From: Modestobacter excelsi | Lineage (GTDB): Bacteria; Actinomycetota; Actinomycetes; Mycobacteriales; Geodermatophilaceae | Direction of reading: 5' to 3' | Length of the DNA: 64,000 nt | NCBI RefSeq assembly: GCF_005930495.1 | Contig: NZ_SJEX01000012.1 | Coordinates: forward strand, 1 to 64,000 | Part shown: positions 34,266 through 43,828 of the stretch, piece after piece | How positions within the stretch are numbered: the stretch's first letter is position 1 | Layout of the letters: every line of letters begins with the position of its first letter | The notes under the pieces: generated by a model | Told to the model about the DNA's origin: nothing | What the model saw: only the letters and a program-made list of their open reading frames with translations | Databases searched by the model: none | Translations under genes and position numbers: made by a program

Positions 34266-35195
34266 TCAGTCCAGGACGACGCGCAGGTCCAGCTGGACGG
34301 ACGGCGCGTCGGGGTCGTCGGCGTCCACGACCGCCAGCAGGTGCACCGCGCCGCCGCTGGGCTCGCGCAGCGCCAGGCCCTCGACCTTCTGCACCCGGCC
34401 GCCCACCTCCGGGACCGCCGCGACGGCCACGACGTCGCCGCCGTCGACCAGCACCAGCGCGGTGGCGACCACCGGACCGTCGTCGACGGCGTTCGGGGTG
34501 TCCTCGGCAGCGGTGCTGAGCAGCAGCCGCCCGTCGGGGAGCGCGACGGCATCGGTGACGGCCAGCCCGACGCCGCCGACCTCGCCGAGGTCGTACGTCC
34601 GCGGGCTCGCCACGACCACCGAGTCCGCGTCGGCCCGGCCGAGGACCACCTCGACCAGCTCCGCGAGGGCCACGTCGACGCTCGCCGAGGGCAGTCCGGC
34701 GGCGAGGTTGCCGCGCTGGAACCAGCGCAGCGTCGCGCCTGAACGGCCGGCCCCCTCCAGGTTGAGCTGGTCGAGCGGGACACCCAGCCGCGCGGCGACG
34801 CGGGCGTAGAGCGGGTCCAGGTCGGCAGCGGTGACCGCCGGCCGGCCGTCGACCAACTGGACGAGCACTCCGCGCATGCGCCGTCCGGTGGAACCGGAGC
34901 CGAGGAGCAGCACGGCGGTGGACCCGTCCACCTCGGCGGGGCACGCGACCTCGAGGTCCGGCTTGAGACCCTTGGTCCCCGCCGCCTCGGTGAACCGGTC
35001 GTGGCCCTCGACGGCGGGGAGCAGCCGCAGCGGGTCGATGCGGCCGGCGCGCTGCCACGCGGCCGAGGTCGCGTCGTCCTGGGCGATGAGCCAGCCCTCG
35101 CCGAGCGGTGCGACGGCCGACGCCGCGGTCACCGGCGTCCCGTCGTCGAACCACAGCGCCCGGACGTCGTCCACGAAGACCTCCACCCGGTCCAC
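34266..35195 (-). CDS. Conserved hypothetical, beta-propeller-like (DUF6929-type)
   Basis: The 309-residue protein shows repeated beta-strand units of the form GWLIAQDDATSAAWQR, PDGRLLLSTAAEDTPN and VQKVEGLALREPSGGAVHLL, the kind of pattern seen in small propeller-like or phytase-like folds. I associate it with an uncharacterised actinobacterial family (DUF6929 or similar) on pattern alone. It ends 2 bases from the methyltransferase stop, on the opposite strand. Confidence 0.6.
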   Translation of the reverse strand: MDRVEVFVDDVRALWFDDGTPVTAASAVAPLGEGWLIAQDDATSAAWQRAGRIDPLRLLPAVEGHDRFTEAAGTKGLKPDLEVACPAEVDGSTAVLLLGSGSTGRRMRGVLVQLVDGRPAVTAADLDPLYARVAARLGVPLDQLNLEGAGRSGATLRWFQRGNLAAGLPSASVDVALAELVEVVLGRADADSVVVASPRTYDLGEVGGVGLAVTDAVALPDGRLLLSTAAEDTPNAVDDGPVVATALVLVDGGDVVAVAAVPEVGGRVQKVEGLALREPSGGAVHLLAVVDADDPDAPSVQLDLRVVLD

Positions 35196-35229
35196 TGTGC
35201 CGGGCCGGACGGTCGGTCGCGCGTCCAGC

Positions 35230-35493
35230 TCACTCCAGGTCGTCGTCCGCCCAGCCCTGCATCGCCTCGGCGCGGAACTGGGCCATGAACTGGTCGCGGG
35301 TGATCCCCCGCCGCTCGGCCTCGCGCTCGCAGAGCATGGCGATCACCAGGGACGCCTGGCGGACGACGTCGGCCCGGGTGTCCTGGTCCAGGCCGGCGAA
35401 CACCGACGTCCACGCGCGCCAGTCGCCGTCCCCGGCCGCCTCGGCCATCTCCAGCACCAGGCCGAACCGGCGCAGCGCCTCGAGGTCGGCCAT
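35230..35493 (-). CDS. Small helical hypothetical protein
   Basis: The 87-residue product is predicted all-helical (LEALRRFGLVLEMAEAAGDG, then VVRQASLVIAMLCEREAERR). The family is not recognised. The ATG overlaps the rdgB stop (TGATG), so it is the third gene of the rph-rdgB transcript. Frequent charged residues and the coupling to rdgB make it a real gene, but no function can be assigned. Confidence 0.65.
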   Translation of the reverse strand: MADLEALRRFGLVLEMAEAAGDGDWRAWTSVFAGLDQDTRADVVRQASLVIAMLCEREAERRGITRDQFMAQFRAEAMQGWADDDLE

Positions 35494-36101
35494 CAGCTGC
35501 GGCCCAGCACCTCGGCGACCACCGGCAGCAGCGCGGTGAACGCCTGGCCCCGGTGGCTGGCCGCGTCCTTCTCGGCGGGCTCCAGCTCCGCCGCGGTGCG
35601 CGCCGACCCGGCGGGCAGGAACACCGGGTCGTAGCCGAAGCCGTTCGTGCCCCGCGCCTCCCGCAGCACGGTGCCGCGCCACTCCGCCCGGAGCACGTGC
35701 TCCGCCCCCTCCGGCGTCACCAGCGCGGCGGCGCAGACGAAGGCGCCGCCCCGGCGCTCGTCCGGGACGTCGCCGAGCTGGCCCAGCAGCAGGGCGGTGT
35801 TCGCAGGGTCGTCCCCGTGCCGGCCGGACCAGCGGGCGGAGAAGATCCCGGGCATGCCGTTCAGCGCGTCCACGGTGAGCCCGGAGTCGTCGGCGACGGC
35901 CGGCAGGCCGGTGTACCGCACCGCCTCCCGGGCCTTGAGCAGCGCGTTCTCCTCGAAGGTCGCGCCGGTCTCCGGCGCCTCGGGGTACTCGGGCACGTCG
36001 CGCAGGCCGATCACCTCGACCCCCGGGACGGCGCTGGCCAGCAGCCGCCGGAGCTCGGCGAGCTTGCCGGCGTTGCGGGTGGCCAGCAGCAGCTGGGTCA
36101 T
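35493..36101 (-). CDS. rdgB: XTP/dITP diphosphatase (RdgB/HAM1)
   Basis: The 202-residue enzyme removes non-canonical purine nucleotides (ITP, dITP, XTP) by cutting them to monophosphates. Signatures are [18 protein letters not shown], the [12 protein letters not shown] metal region, [21 protein letters not shown] and [11 protein letters not shown] with FAxLxxEKdxxSHRgqA near the end ([12 protein letters not shown]). The start overlaps the rph stop by 4 bases, as in many actinobacteria. Confidence 0.93.
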   Translation of the reverse strand: MTQLLLATRNAGKLAELRRLLASAVPGVEVIGLRDVPEYPEAPETGATFEENALLKAREAVRYTGLPAVADDSGLTVDALNGMPGIFSARWSGRHGDDPANTALLLGQLGDVPDERRGGAFVCAAALVTPEGAEHVLRAEWRGTVLREARGTNGFGYDPVFLPAGSARTAAELEPAEKDAASHRGQAFTALLPVVAEVLGRS

Positions 36102-36820
36102 GCCGCCAGCGCCTGCTGCTGGAGCCGGGTCAGCTCGGCGCAGCCGGTGACGGCGAGGTCCAGGAGCTGGTCGAGGGTCGTCCGGTCGAAGACGGCGCCC
36201 TCCGCCGTCCCCTGCACCTCGACGAAGTCGCCGGCACCGGTGCAGACGACGTTCATGTCGGTACCCGCCTTCACGTCCTCCTCGTAGGCGAGGTCCAGCC
36301 GGGGCTCGCCGTCGACGACCCCGACGCTGACCGCGGCGACCGACTGGGCGATCGCGGCGGGCTTGGCGAGCTTCCCGCGGCCGTCGAGCCAGCTCACCGC
36401 GTCGGCCAGGGCGACGTAGGCGCCGGTGATGGCCGCGGTGCGGGTGCCGCCGTCGGCCTGCAGGACGTCGCAGTCCAGGGCGATGCTGTTCTCCCCCAGC
36501 GCGGCCAGGTCGATCGACGCGCGCAGCGAGCGGCCGATGAGCCGGCTGATCTCGTGGGTGCGGCCGCCGATCCTGCCCTTGACCGACTCCCGGTCGCTGC
36601 GGGTGTGGGTGGCCCGCGGCAGCATCGAGTACTCGGCGGTGACCCAGCCAAGCCCCGAGCCGCGACGCCAGCGGGGCACGCCCTCGGTGACGCTGGCCGC
36701 GCACAGCACGCGGGTGCGGCCGAACTCGACGAGCACCGAGCCCTCGGCGTGGTCGAGCCAGTTGCGGGTGATGGTCACCGGGCGGAGGTGGTCGGCCGCA
36801 CGGCCGTCGGGACGGGTCAC
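36098..36820 (-). CDS. rph: Ribonuclease PH
   Basis: The 240-residue phosphorolytic 3'-5' exonuclease trims tRNA 3' ends. It opens [20 protein letters not shown], has [14 protein letters not shown] and [19 protein letters not shown], then [15 protein letters not shown] (phosphate-binding Arg), [20 protein letters not shown] and [10 protein letters not shown] near the C-terminus. GTG 36820 is the start. It forms an operon with rdgB and a small gene. Confidence 0.95.
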   Translation of the reverse strand: MTRPDGRAADHLRPVTITRNWLDHAEGSVLVEFGRTRVLCAASVTEGVPRWRRGSGLGWVTAEYSMLPRATHTRSDRESVKGRIGGRTHEISRLIGRSLRASIDLAALGENSIALDCDVLQADGGTRTAAITGAYVALADAVSWLDGRGKLAKPAAIAQSVAAVSVGVVDGEPRLDLAYEEDVKAGTDMNVVCTGAGDFVEVQGTAEGAVFDRTTLDQLLDLAVTGCAELTRLQQQALAA

Positions 36821-36859
36821 GGATGCCGACAGTAGTGCGGCTCTGCGAGGCTCTCCCCC

Positions 36860-37264
36860 ATGCGTTCGGAGCTGCGTGCGGTCCGCACCGGAGGAGTGCC
36901 CTCGATCGTCGACCTGACCGACGAGTGCGCGGACTTCGTCCGCGCAGAGGGTGACGGGCTGTTCCAGGTGTTCGCGCCGCACGCGACCGCCGGCATCGCC
37001 GTCATCGAGACCGGCGCCGGCAGCGACGACGACCTGCTCGCCCAGCTCGACGTGCTGCTCCCCCGCGACGACCGCTGGCGGCACCGGCACGGGGCGGCCG
37101 GCCACGGGCGTGACCACGTGCTGCCGGCCTTCGTGCCGCCGCACGCCAGCGTGCCGGTGCTGGGGGGGCGGCTCGCCCTGGGCACCTGGCAGCGGATCTG
37201 CTTCGTCGACACCAACATCGACAACCCGTCCCGGCACGTGCGGTTCACCTTCCTGCGCGGGTGA
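36860..37264 (+). CDS. YjbQ/UPF0047 family protein
   Basis: The 134-residue protein carries the family signature: [39 protein letters not shown] with two His, and a final [20 protein letters not shown]. The conserved His/Glu cluster binds a metal. Some members have weak thiamin-phosphate synthase activity. It is divergent from rph with 39 bases between starts. Confidence 0.9.
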   Translation: MRSELRAVRTGGVPSIVDLTDECADFVRAEGDGLFQVFAPHATAGIAVIETGAGSDDDLLAQLDVLLPRDDRWRHRHGAAGHGRDHVLPAFVPPHASVPVLGGRLALGTWQRICFVDTNIDNPSRHVRFTFLRG

Positions 37265-37312
37265 CCCCGCCCGGGTTGGGAACCGTCGCCCGGGTGTAGG
37301 ACCATGCTGGCC

Positions 37313-37813
37313 ATGACCGAGACCGACAGCGGCATCAACACGGCGCCCGTCCGCCTCGCCCCCGGTGACCCCGCCCCGGCCTTCACCCTGCCCGACGCCG
37401 ACGGCACGCAGGTGTCCCTCGCCGATCACCTGGGCCGGCGGGTCATCGTCTACTGCTACCCGGCGGCGCTGACCCCGGGCTGCACCACCCAGGCGGTCGA
37501 CTTCACCGCCGCGGCCGGCGACCTCGCCGAGGCCGGGCTGGACATCATCGGCATCTCCCCCGACGCACCGGAGAAGCTGCACCGCTTCCGGGAGCAGGAG
37601 CAGCTGTCCATCACCCTCGTCTCTGACGAGGACAAGCAGGTGCTCACCGCCTACGGCGCCTTCGGGCCGAAGAAGCTGTACGGCAAGGAGGTCGTCGGGG
37701 TGATCCGCTCGACCTTCGTCATCGACGGCGCAGGTCGCGTGGAGAAGGCCGCCTACAACGTCAAGGCCACCGGGCACGTGGCCAAGCTCCGCCGGGACCT
37801 CGGGCTCGCCTGA
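37313..37813 (+). CDS. bcp: Thioredoxin-dependent thiol peroxidase (Bcp/PrxQ type)
   Basis: The 166-residue peroxiredoxin reduces hydroperoxides. The peroxidatic cysteine lies in [16 protein letters not shown], preceded by the Pro/Thr of the active site, and the strand [19 protein letters not shown] follows. The usual resolving Cys five residues after the peroxidatic one is Val here (TPGCTTQAV), so resolution may come from another thiol. ATG 37304 is an alternative start. Element R4 follows the stop. Confidence 0.9.
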   Translation: MTETDSGINTAPVRLAPGDPAPAFTLPDADGTQVSLADHLGRRVIVYCYPAALTPGCTTQAVDFTAAAGDLAEAGLDIIGISPDAPEKLHRFREQEQLSITLVSDEDKQVLTAYGAFGPKKLYGKEVVGVIRSTFVIDGAGRVEKAAYNVKATGHVAKLRRDLGLA

Positions 37814-37815
37814 GG

Positions 37816-37873
37816 AAGGACCTCCTGCCCCCCACCACTCGCAAGCTCGCGGCGGGTCCCTGCAGGAGGGCCG
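37816..37873 (+). repeat. 3'-end palindromic element R4
   Basis: It starts 2 bases after the bcp stop (aaggacctcctgc) and closes with gcaggagggccg. Here it separates two genes in the same direction (bcp and the 6-phosphogluconate dehydrogenase gene) rather than convergent ones, so it can act as a one-way terminator. Confidence 0.85.
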
Positions 37874-37912
37874 GGGCTGGCAGTGGCTCGTCCGATCAGG
37901 CAGGGTCGACCC

Positions 37913-39349
37913 ATGAGTGATCAGATCGGCGTCACCGGGCTCGCTGTCATGGGCGCCAACCTCTCCCGCAACCTGGCCCGGCACGGCCACCAGGTGGTGC
38001 TGCACAACCGCAGCCGGGGGCGCACGGACGCCCTGGTCGAGCAGCACGGCAGCGAGGGCGACTTCGTGCCGACCGGCACGGTGCAGGAGTTCGTCGCCGC
38101 GCTGCAGCGACCTCGCAAGATCATCATCATGGTGCAGGCCGGTGCGGCCACGGACGCCGTCATCGACGAGATCGCCCCTCTCCTCGAGGAGGGCGACGTG
38201 CTGATGGACGGCGGCAACGCCCGCTACACCGACACCATCCGGCGGACCGAGGCGCTCACCGCCCAGGGCCTGCACTTCGTCGGCACCGGGATCAGCGGTG
38301 GCGAGGAGGGCGCGCTCAACGGGCCGAGCATCATGCCGGGCGGGTCGAAGGAGGCCTACGCGCTGGTCGGCCCGCTGCTGGAGTCGATCTCCGCCGTCGT
38401 CGACGGCGAGCCGTGCTGCACCCACGTCGGGGCCAGCGGCGCGGGGCACTTCGTGAAGATGGTGCACAACGGCATCGAGTACGCCGACATGCAGCTCATC
38501 GCCGAGGCCTACGACCTGCTGCGGCAGGGGCTGGAGCTCACCCCGGCCGAGATCGGTGACGTCTTCGCCAGCTGGAACGAAGGCGACCTGGACAGCTACC
38601 TCATCGAGATCACCGCCCAGGTGCTGCGGCACACCGACGCGGAGACGGGCACGCCGTTCGTCGACGTGGTGGTGGACGAGGCGGAGCAGAAGGGCACCGG
38701 CCGCTGGACCGTGCAGTCCGCGCTCGACCTGGGGGTGCCGGTCAGCGGCATCGCCGAGGCCGTCTTCGCCCGGGCGCTGTCCGGCCACCGCGAGCAGCGC
38801 CGCGCAGCGCAGGCGGTGCTGCCGGGTCCGGGCCGCCAGTGGGACGAGCAGGTGTCCGACCGCGACGCGTTCATCGAGTCGGTGCGCCAGGCGCTGTACG
38901 CCTCCAAGGTCGTGGCCTACGCGCAGGGGTTCGACCAGATCACCCAGGGCGCCGACCAGTACGGCTGGGACATCGACCGGGCCGCGCTGGCGAGGATCTG
39001 GCGCGGGGGCTGCATCATCCGGGCCAAGTTCCTGGACCGGATCGCCCAGGTCTTCACCGACGAGCCCGACGTCACCACGCTGCTCACCAACGACTACTTC
39101 CGCGATGCGGTGAGCGCGGGCCAGGAGGGCTGGCGGCAGGTGGTCGCCGGCGCCGCGCGGCACGGCGTCCCGGCGCCGGGCTTCGCCAGCGCGCTGGCCT
39201 ACTACGACGGGCTGCGGGCCGAGCGGCTGCCGGCCGCACTGATCCAGGGGCTGCGCGACCTCTTCGGCGCGCACACCTACCTGCGCACCGACAAGGAGGG
39301 CGCGTTCCACACCATGTGGGGCGAGGACGGCCGGGAGATCAGCGCCTGA
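37913..39349 (+). CDS. gnd: 6-phosphogluconate dehydrogenase, NADP-dependent, decarboxylating
   Basis: The 478-residue enzyme makes ribulose 5-phosphate, CO2 and NADPH. It has the N-terminal [20 protein letters not shown] with NADP-binding Asn-Arg-Ser/Ser (HNRSRGRT), [32 protein letters not shown] (substrate loop) and the catalytic Lys/Asn in [19 protein letters not shown]. It is of the long dimeric type, complete at the C-terminus. The product of the gluconokinase at 12632 is its substrate. The start at ATG 37913 is preferred to 37883. Confidence 0.96.
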   Translation: MSDQIGVTGLAVMGANLSRNLARHGHQVVLHNRSRGRTDALVEQHGSEGDFVPTGTVQEFVAALQRPRKIIIMVQAGAATDAVIDEIAPLLEEGDVLMDGGNARYTDTIRRTEALTAQGLHFVGTGISGGEEGALNGPSIMPGGSKEAYALVGPLLESISAVVDGEPCCTHVGASGAGHFVKMVHNGIEYADMQLIAEAYDLLRQGLELTPAEIGDVFASWNEGDLDSYLIEITAQVLRHTDAETGTPFVDVVVDEAEQKGTGRWTVQSALDLGVPVSGIAEAVFARALSGHREQRRAAQAVLPGPGRQWDEQVSDRDAFIESVRQALYASKVVAYAQGFDQITQGADQYGWDIDRAALARIWRGGCIIRAKFLDRIAQVFTDEPDVTTLLTNDYFRDAVSAGQEGWRQVVAGAARHGVPAPGFASALAYYDGLRAERLPAALIQGLRDLFGAHTYLRTDKEGAFHTMWGEDGREISA

Positions 39350-39402
39350 TCTCCCCTGGTCGCCGTTTCCCGCTGTCGTGGTGGAGGGCGGCGACCCGGT
39401 GG

Positions 39403-39418
39403 TCACCCCCGGGGGTGA
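39403..39418. promoter_or_regulatory. Perfect 16-base palindrome
   Basis: The sequence tcacccccgggggtga lies 54 bases after the 6-phosphogluconate dehydrogenase stop and about 145 bases before the peptidase start. It may be an operator for the peptidase or part of a terminator. There is no direct evidence for either. Confidence 0.4.
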
Positions 39419-39562
39419 TGGAGTAACGACTGCGTGCTGACACGGCGCGTGACGAGTGCGCTACTGATCGTGCATCACGGACCCGACTCTTCCGCCGGGT
39501 GCTGACACCAGGAACGGACAGGTGCACACAGTGTCACTTCTTTGCCTTCACGGACGATCGCT

Positions 39563-41098
39563 GTGAACGGCCGTCCGGCTCCTGCGGGCCGTCGGCTGGC
39601 CGCCGCCGCCGTCACCACGACGGCGCTCGCGTCGGTGGTCTTCACCGCCGTCCCGGCCAACGCCGCCAGCGGCCTCGGCTACGACGCGACCGGGGACAAG
39701 GGCTCGCTGAACAACATCGCCCAGGTGGTCGGCGCACAGGCCGCCTACGCAGCCGGGTACACCGGCAAGGGCGTCGGCGTGGCCCTGATCGACACCGGCG
39801 TGTCCCCGGTCCCCGGGCTCACCAGCGGCAACGTGGTCAACGGGCCGGACCTGTCCTTCGACAGCCAGGACCCGAGCACCGCTCATGTCGACGGGTTCGG
39901 CCACGGCACCCACCTGGCGTCGATCATCGCCGGGCGTGACGTCGCCGGCACTCCGGCGTCCTACCTCGACCCCAGCCGGTACACCGGTGTCGCACCCGAC
40001 GCCAACCTGGTCAACGTCAAGGTCGGCGCGAGCAACGGCGACGTCGACGTCAGCCAGGTCATCGCCGCCATCGACTGGGTCGTGCAGCACCGCAAGGACG
40101 AGGCGCTGAACATCCGGGTGATCAACCTGTCCTACGGCACCGACTCGGTGCAGAGCAGCATGGTCGACCCGCTCGCCTACGCGGTCGAGAACGCGTGGCG
40201 GAACGGCATCGTCGTCGTCGCCGCGGGCGGCAACGAGGGCGACACCACCACGAACCTGGCGAACCCGGCATCCGACCCGCACGTGCTCGCCGTCGGTGCG
40301 ATGGACTCGGCCGGCACGGACAGCACGACCGACGACACCGTCCCCTCGTGGTCCACCGACGGCACCGATCAGCGTCACGTCGACCTGACCGCCCCGGGCG
40401 TCTCCGTGCTGGGGCTGCGGGTGCCGGGCGGGACGGCGGACTCGGAGCACCCGCAGGCGCGCGTCGGCGACCGCTTCGCCCGCGCCTCCGGCACCTCGAT
40501 GGCCGCCGCGGTGGTCAGCGGGGAGGCCGCCCTGCTGTTCCAGGCCAAGCCGGACCTGACCCCGGACCAGGTCAAGCAGATCCTCACCGGGTCGGCGAAC
40601 GGCCTCAACAACGTCTCGACGTTGCTCGAGGGCGCCGGTACGACCGACCTGCGCAAGGCCCTCAAGGCGGTGCCGAAGACGGTCGTGGACCCCGCACCGT
40701 GGGGTACCGGCACCGGCTCCCTGGAGGCCGCGCGCGGCAACTTCCACGTCGTCGTGGGCGATGCCACCACGGGCGAGACCACGCTGTCCGGTGAGGTCGA
40801 CGTCTTCGGCCAGGCCTGGGACGCCGGCACCTGGGCCAAGCTGTCCAAGGACCGGAAGGCCTGGCACGACGGCGACTGGCGCGGGGCGACCCTGACCGCC
40901 AAGGGCTGGAAGGACGTCGGAGGTGGCCGCAAGGCCTGGGTCACCGCCTCCTGGAGCACGCCCGGCACGGCGGTGGCGGACGGCGACTGGTCGGCCCGGA
41001 TGTGGCGCGACGGCACCTGGTCGGCCCGGATGTGGCGCGACAGCATGTGGTCGGCCCGGATGTGGCGCGGCGGCTTCACCAGCGCCGGCTGGTTCTGA
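39563..41098 (+). CDS. Secreted S8 (subtilisin-like) serine peptidase with Trp-rich C-terminal repeats
   Basis: The protein of about 511 residues begins with a Sec/Tat-type signal (RRLAAAAVTTTALASVVFT, cleavage near ANAAS). The catalytic triad is seen in VALIDTGVSP (Asp), GFGHGTHLASII (His) and ASGTSMAAAVVSG (Ser), with the oxyanion Asn in AAGGNEGD. The C-terminus ends in three near-identical ten-residue units WSARMWRDxx encoded by 30-base repeats at 40988-41077. GTG 39563 is used; TTG 39542 is possible. Such Trp-rich tails may bind the cell wall or other polymers, which is inference. Confidence 0.88.
   Translation: MNGRPAPAGRRLAAAAVTTTALASVVFTAVPANAASGLGYDATGDKGSLNNIAQVVGAQAAYAAGYTGKGVGVALIDTGVSPVPGLTSGNVVNGPDLSFDSQDPSTAHVDGFGHGTHLASIIAGRDVAGTPASYLDPSRYTGVAPDANLVNVKVGASNGDVDVSQVIAAIDWVVQHRKDEALNIRVINLSYGTDSVQSSMVDPLAYAVENAWRNGIVVVAAGGNEGDTTTNLANPASDPHVLAVGAMDSAGTDSTTDDTVPSWSTDGTDQRHVDLTAPGVSVLGLRVPGGTADSEHPQARVGDRFARASGTSMAAAVVSGEAALLFQAKPDLTPDQVKQILTGSANGLNNVSTLLEGAGTTDLRKALKAVPKTVVDPAPWGTGTGSLEAARGNFHVVVGDATTGETTLSGEVDVFGQAWDAGTWAKLSKDRKAWHDGDWRGATLTAKGWKDVGGGRKAWVTASWSTPGTAVADGDWSARMWRDGTWSARMWRDSMWSARMWRGGFTSAGWF
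40988..41077 (+). repeat. Three tandem 30-base coding repeats
   Basis: Each unit starts tggtcggcccggatgtggcg and encodes WSARMWR plus three variable residues. The shared bases are identical across the three units, which implies recent duplication or ongoing slippage and conversion. The copy number could vary among strains. Confidence 0.85.
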
Positions 41099-41167
41099 GC
41101 CGATGGCGAGGATGTGGGCGAGCGCCCGGCCCGTGAGCGGGCGACCGACTCCCCAGGACGGGTGAGA

Positions 41168-41205
41168 CAGAGCGGGGTGTGACCTCAGGGTCACACCCCG
41201 CTCTG
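41168..41205 (+). terminator. Strong hairpin, probable terminator of the peptidase gene
   Basis: Perfect 17-base arms (41168-41184 and 41189-41205, beginning cagagcggggtgtgacc) surround a four-base loop tcag. It lies between the peptidase stop and the GGDEF-EAL gene, 28 bases before the latter's ATG. No T-tract follows. Confidence 0.75.
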
Positions 41206-41233
41206 CCGTTCAAGGAGGGAAGGAGGTGCGCAG

Positions 41234-43795
41234 ATGACGACCACGAACAGCATCCCGGCACCGCGGCGCTGGGTCCTGCCGCGGCTGGACCGGGAGGCCG
41301 GCTGGGTCCTGGCGATGAGCGCGGCCCTGGCCGTGTCGGCCGTGGTCGCCGGCTGGCCCTTCCTGGGGACGCCGGCGCTCGACGACGCCGTCCGGTTGCC
41401 CTGGTGGCTGCTGGCCGCCGGCTTCGCCGCGACCGAGGCCTGCGTCCTGCACATCCAAGTGAAGCGCGAGGCGCAGACCGTCTCGATCAGCGAGCTGCCC
41501 CTGGTCCTCGGGCTGTTCTTCGCCTCCCCGGCGCAGCTGCTGGTCGGGCGACTGGTCGGATCGGCTGCGATCCTGGTCTTCCACCGGCGGTCGTCGGTGT
41601 TGAAGACGGTGTGGAACCTGGCCTCGGTCGGTCTGCAGACCGCGGTCGCCGTGGCGGTGTTCCGCCTGGTCGCCACCGGGCACCACGAGAGCGACCCGAT
41701 GACCTGGCTCGGCGCGTACGCCGGACCGATTGCCGCCAACTGCCTGGCCATCGTGGCCCTCGCCGGGGTGGTCGCCGTCTACGACGGTGACCTCCGGCCG
41801 CGCGAGGTCGCCCGCGACATGGTCACCGGCGACCCGGCCGCGCCGGCCGTGGTGACGCTGGGACTGGTGGCGGTCACCAGCCTGTCGGCCGCCCCGAGCT
41901 CGGCCTGGCTGCTGCTGCTGACCGGCGCCGGGCTCCTCCTCGGCTACCGGGCCTATGCCGCCCTCTCCGACCGCCACCTCAACCTGGAACGGCTCTTCCG
42001 CTTCACCCAGGCGGTCAGCAGCTCGCCGGAGGTCGAGGGGGTGCTGGGCAGCGTCCTCGGTGAGGCCAAGGAGCTGCTCCACTCCGAGCGCGCCGAGGTC
42101 GCCTTCCTGGCCTCGCCGCAGGGGGACGTCGCGACCGTGCGGCTCGGTGCGACCGACCGGCTGACCCGCGCGGAGGCACCGCAGAGCCCCGAGGACGAGT
42201 GGTTGCTGTCCCAGGTCGTCGAGGAGGGCAACCCCCTGCTGCTCCCCCGCACCACCCGTGACCCGGACATGCGCCGCTGGCTGGACGCGCACGCCGCCCG
42301 CGAGGCCGTGGCCGTCCCGCTGCGCGGCGGGGCCGGCGTCCTCGGCGCGCTCATCGTGACCGACCGGCTCGGTGACGTGCGCACCTTCGACCAGGACGAC
42401 GTGCTGCTGATGGAGACGGTGGCCAACCACGCCGGCGTGGCGCTGCAGAACGGTGAGCTGGTCGACCAGCTGCGGCACGAGGCGCTGCACGACGCGCTGA
42501 CCGGTCTGCCCAACCGGGCGGCGTTGATGCGCCGGCTGAGCACCGAGCTCGCCGAGGTGGCCGACGGGTCGTCGACGGGTGCCGCCGTCATGATCCTCGA
42601 CCTGGACGGCTTCAAGGAGATCAACGACACCCTGGGCCACCAGCAGGGCGACCTGCTGCTGAGCGAGGTCGGCGCCCGGATCACCGCCGCCGTCGGCGGG
42701 GACGGGCTGGTCGCACGGCTGGGCGGGGACGAGTTCGCCCTGCTCGTCGACGGCACGTCGGACGAGGACCGCGTCGTCCGGATCGCCCGACGCGCCCTGC
42801 GCTCCCTGGAGCACCCGGTGGCGCTGGACGGCATGGAGGTGGAGGTCGGCGGCTCGCTCGGCATCGCCCTGGCCCCGGTGCACGCCACCGACCCGGCCGC
42901 GTTGCTCAAGATGGCCGACCTGGCCATGTACGACGCCAAGGCCTCCGGGCGCGGACTCCGCGTGTACGAGGCCGACCTGGACTCCTCCGACCCCCGCCGG
43001 CTCACGCTGGTCGCCGAGCTCCGCGCGGCCCTGAACCGCGGCGACGTCCGCGTGCACGTCCAACCGCAGGCGCGGGCCGACTCCGGCACCACCGTCAGCG
43101 TCGAGGCGCTCGTGCGCTGGGAGCACGCGGACCTCGGCTGGGTGTCGCCGGAGGAGTTCATCCCGATCGCCGAGCGGAGCGGCCTCATCGGTCAGCTGAC
43201 CACGCAGGTGCTAGACCAGTCCCTGGCGGCCGTCGCGACCTGGGAGCGGCAGGGCCTGGAGCTCGGCATCGCGGTCAACCTCTCGGCCAGGAGCCTGCAC
43301 GACCCCGACCTGGTCGACGAGATCGCACGGCTGCTGCGCCGCCACGGCGTGCCCGCCTCGCGACTGACCCTGGAGGTGACCGAGGGATCGGTCATGGCCG
43401 ACCCGGCTCGGGCCATCGCCGTCCTGCACCTGCTGCGCGACCTCGGGTGCCGGCTCTCGGTCGACGACTTCGGGACGGGGTACTCCTCGCTGTCCTACCT
43501 CAAGCGCCTGCCGGTGCAGGAGGTGAAGATCGACCGGAGTTTCGTGACCGGCGTGCGCGAGACCGGGGAGGACATCGCCATCGTCGGGGCCATCGTCGGG
43601 CTCGGCCGCCACCTGGGGTTGTCCGTGGTCGCCGAGGGGGTCGAGGACGAGCGGACCTGGGACCTCATCGCAGCGACCGGGTGCGACCTCATCCAGGGCT
43701 GGTACGTCAGCCGCGCCATGCCCGCCGCCGACCTCCCCGGCTGGCTCCGCGGCCCTGGCCGCCCGGAGCAGCGCCCGGTCCTGCACGCGCTCTGA
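41234..43795 (+). CDS. Membrane GGDEF-EAL protein with GAF domain
   Basis: The 853-residue protein has an N-terminal membrane region of about seven or eight helices (residues 25-245), a GAF domain (about 260-415), a GGDEF domain (about 420-580) and an EAL domain (about 595-840). GGDEF is intact in ARLGGDEFALL; no RxxD inhibition site is visible upstream of it. The EAL residues are complete: VEALVRW, NLSARSL, LEVTEGS, DDFGTGYSSL, KIDRSFV, VAEGVED and IQGWYV. It could both make and break c-di-GMP, with the GAF domain and membrane region as sensors. Confidence 0.93.
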   Translation: MTTTNSIPAPRRWVLPRLDREAGWVLAMSAALAVSAVVAGWPFLGTPALDDAVRLPWWLLAAGFAATEACVLHIQVKREAQTVSISELPLVLGLFFASPAQLLVGRLVGSAAILVFHRRSSVLKTVWNLASVGLQTAVAVAVFRLVATGHHESDPMTWLGAYAGPIAANCLAIVALAGVVAVYDGDLRPREVARDMVTGDPAAPAVVTLGLVAVTSLSAAPSSAWLLLLTGAGLLLGYRAYAALSDRHLNLERLFRFTQAVSSSPEVEGVLGSVLGEAKELLHSERAEVAFLASPQGDVATVRLGATDRLTRAEAPQSPEDEWLLSQVVEEGNPLLLPRTTRDPDMRRWLDAHAAREAVAVPLRGGAGVLGALIVTDRLGDVRTFDQDDVLLMETVANHAGVALQNGELVDQLRHEALHDALTGLPNRAALMRRLSTELAEVADGSSTGAAVMILDLDGFKEINDTLGHQQGDLLLSEVGARITAAVGGDGLVARLGGDEFALLVDGTSDEDRVVRIARRALRSLEHPVALDGMEVEVGGSLGIALAPVHATDPAALLKMADLAMYDAKASGRGLRVYEADLDSSDPRRLTLVAELRAALNRGDVRVHVQPQARADSGTTVSVEALVRWEHADLGWVSPEEFIPIAERSGLIGQLTTQVLDQSLAAVATWERQGLELGIAVNLSARSLHDPDLVDEIARLLRRHGVPASRLTLEVTEGSVMADPARAIAVLHLLRDLGCRLSVDDFGTGYSSLSYLKRLPVQEVKIDRSFVTGVRETGEDIAIVGAIVGLGRHLGLSVVAEGVEDERTWDLIAATGCDLIQGWYVSRAMPAADLPGWLRGPGRPEQRPVLHAL

Positions 43796-43828
43796 AGGAG
43801 CCGTCGGCCGGCCGCTACCGTCGAGGTG

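Noticed and set aside
37304-37813. Loss of peroxiredoxin function because the second Cys is missing
   Set aside because: Many Bcp/PrxQ proteins work as 1-Cys enzymes or place the resolving Cys elsewhere, so this is not evidence of a defect.
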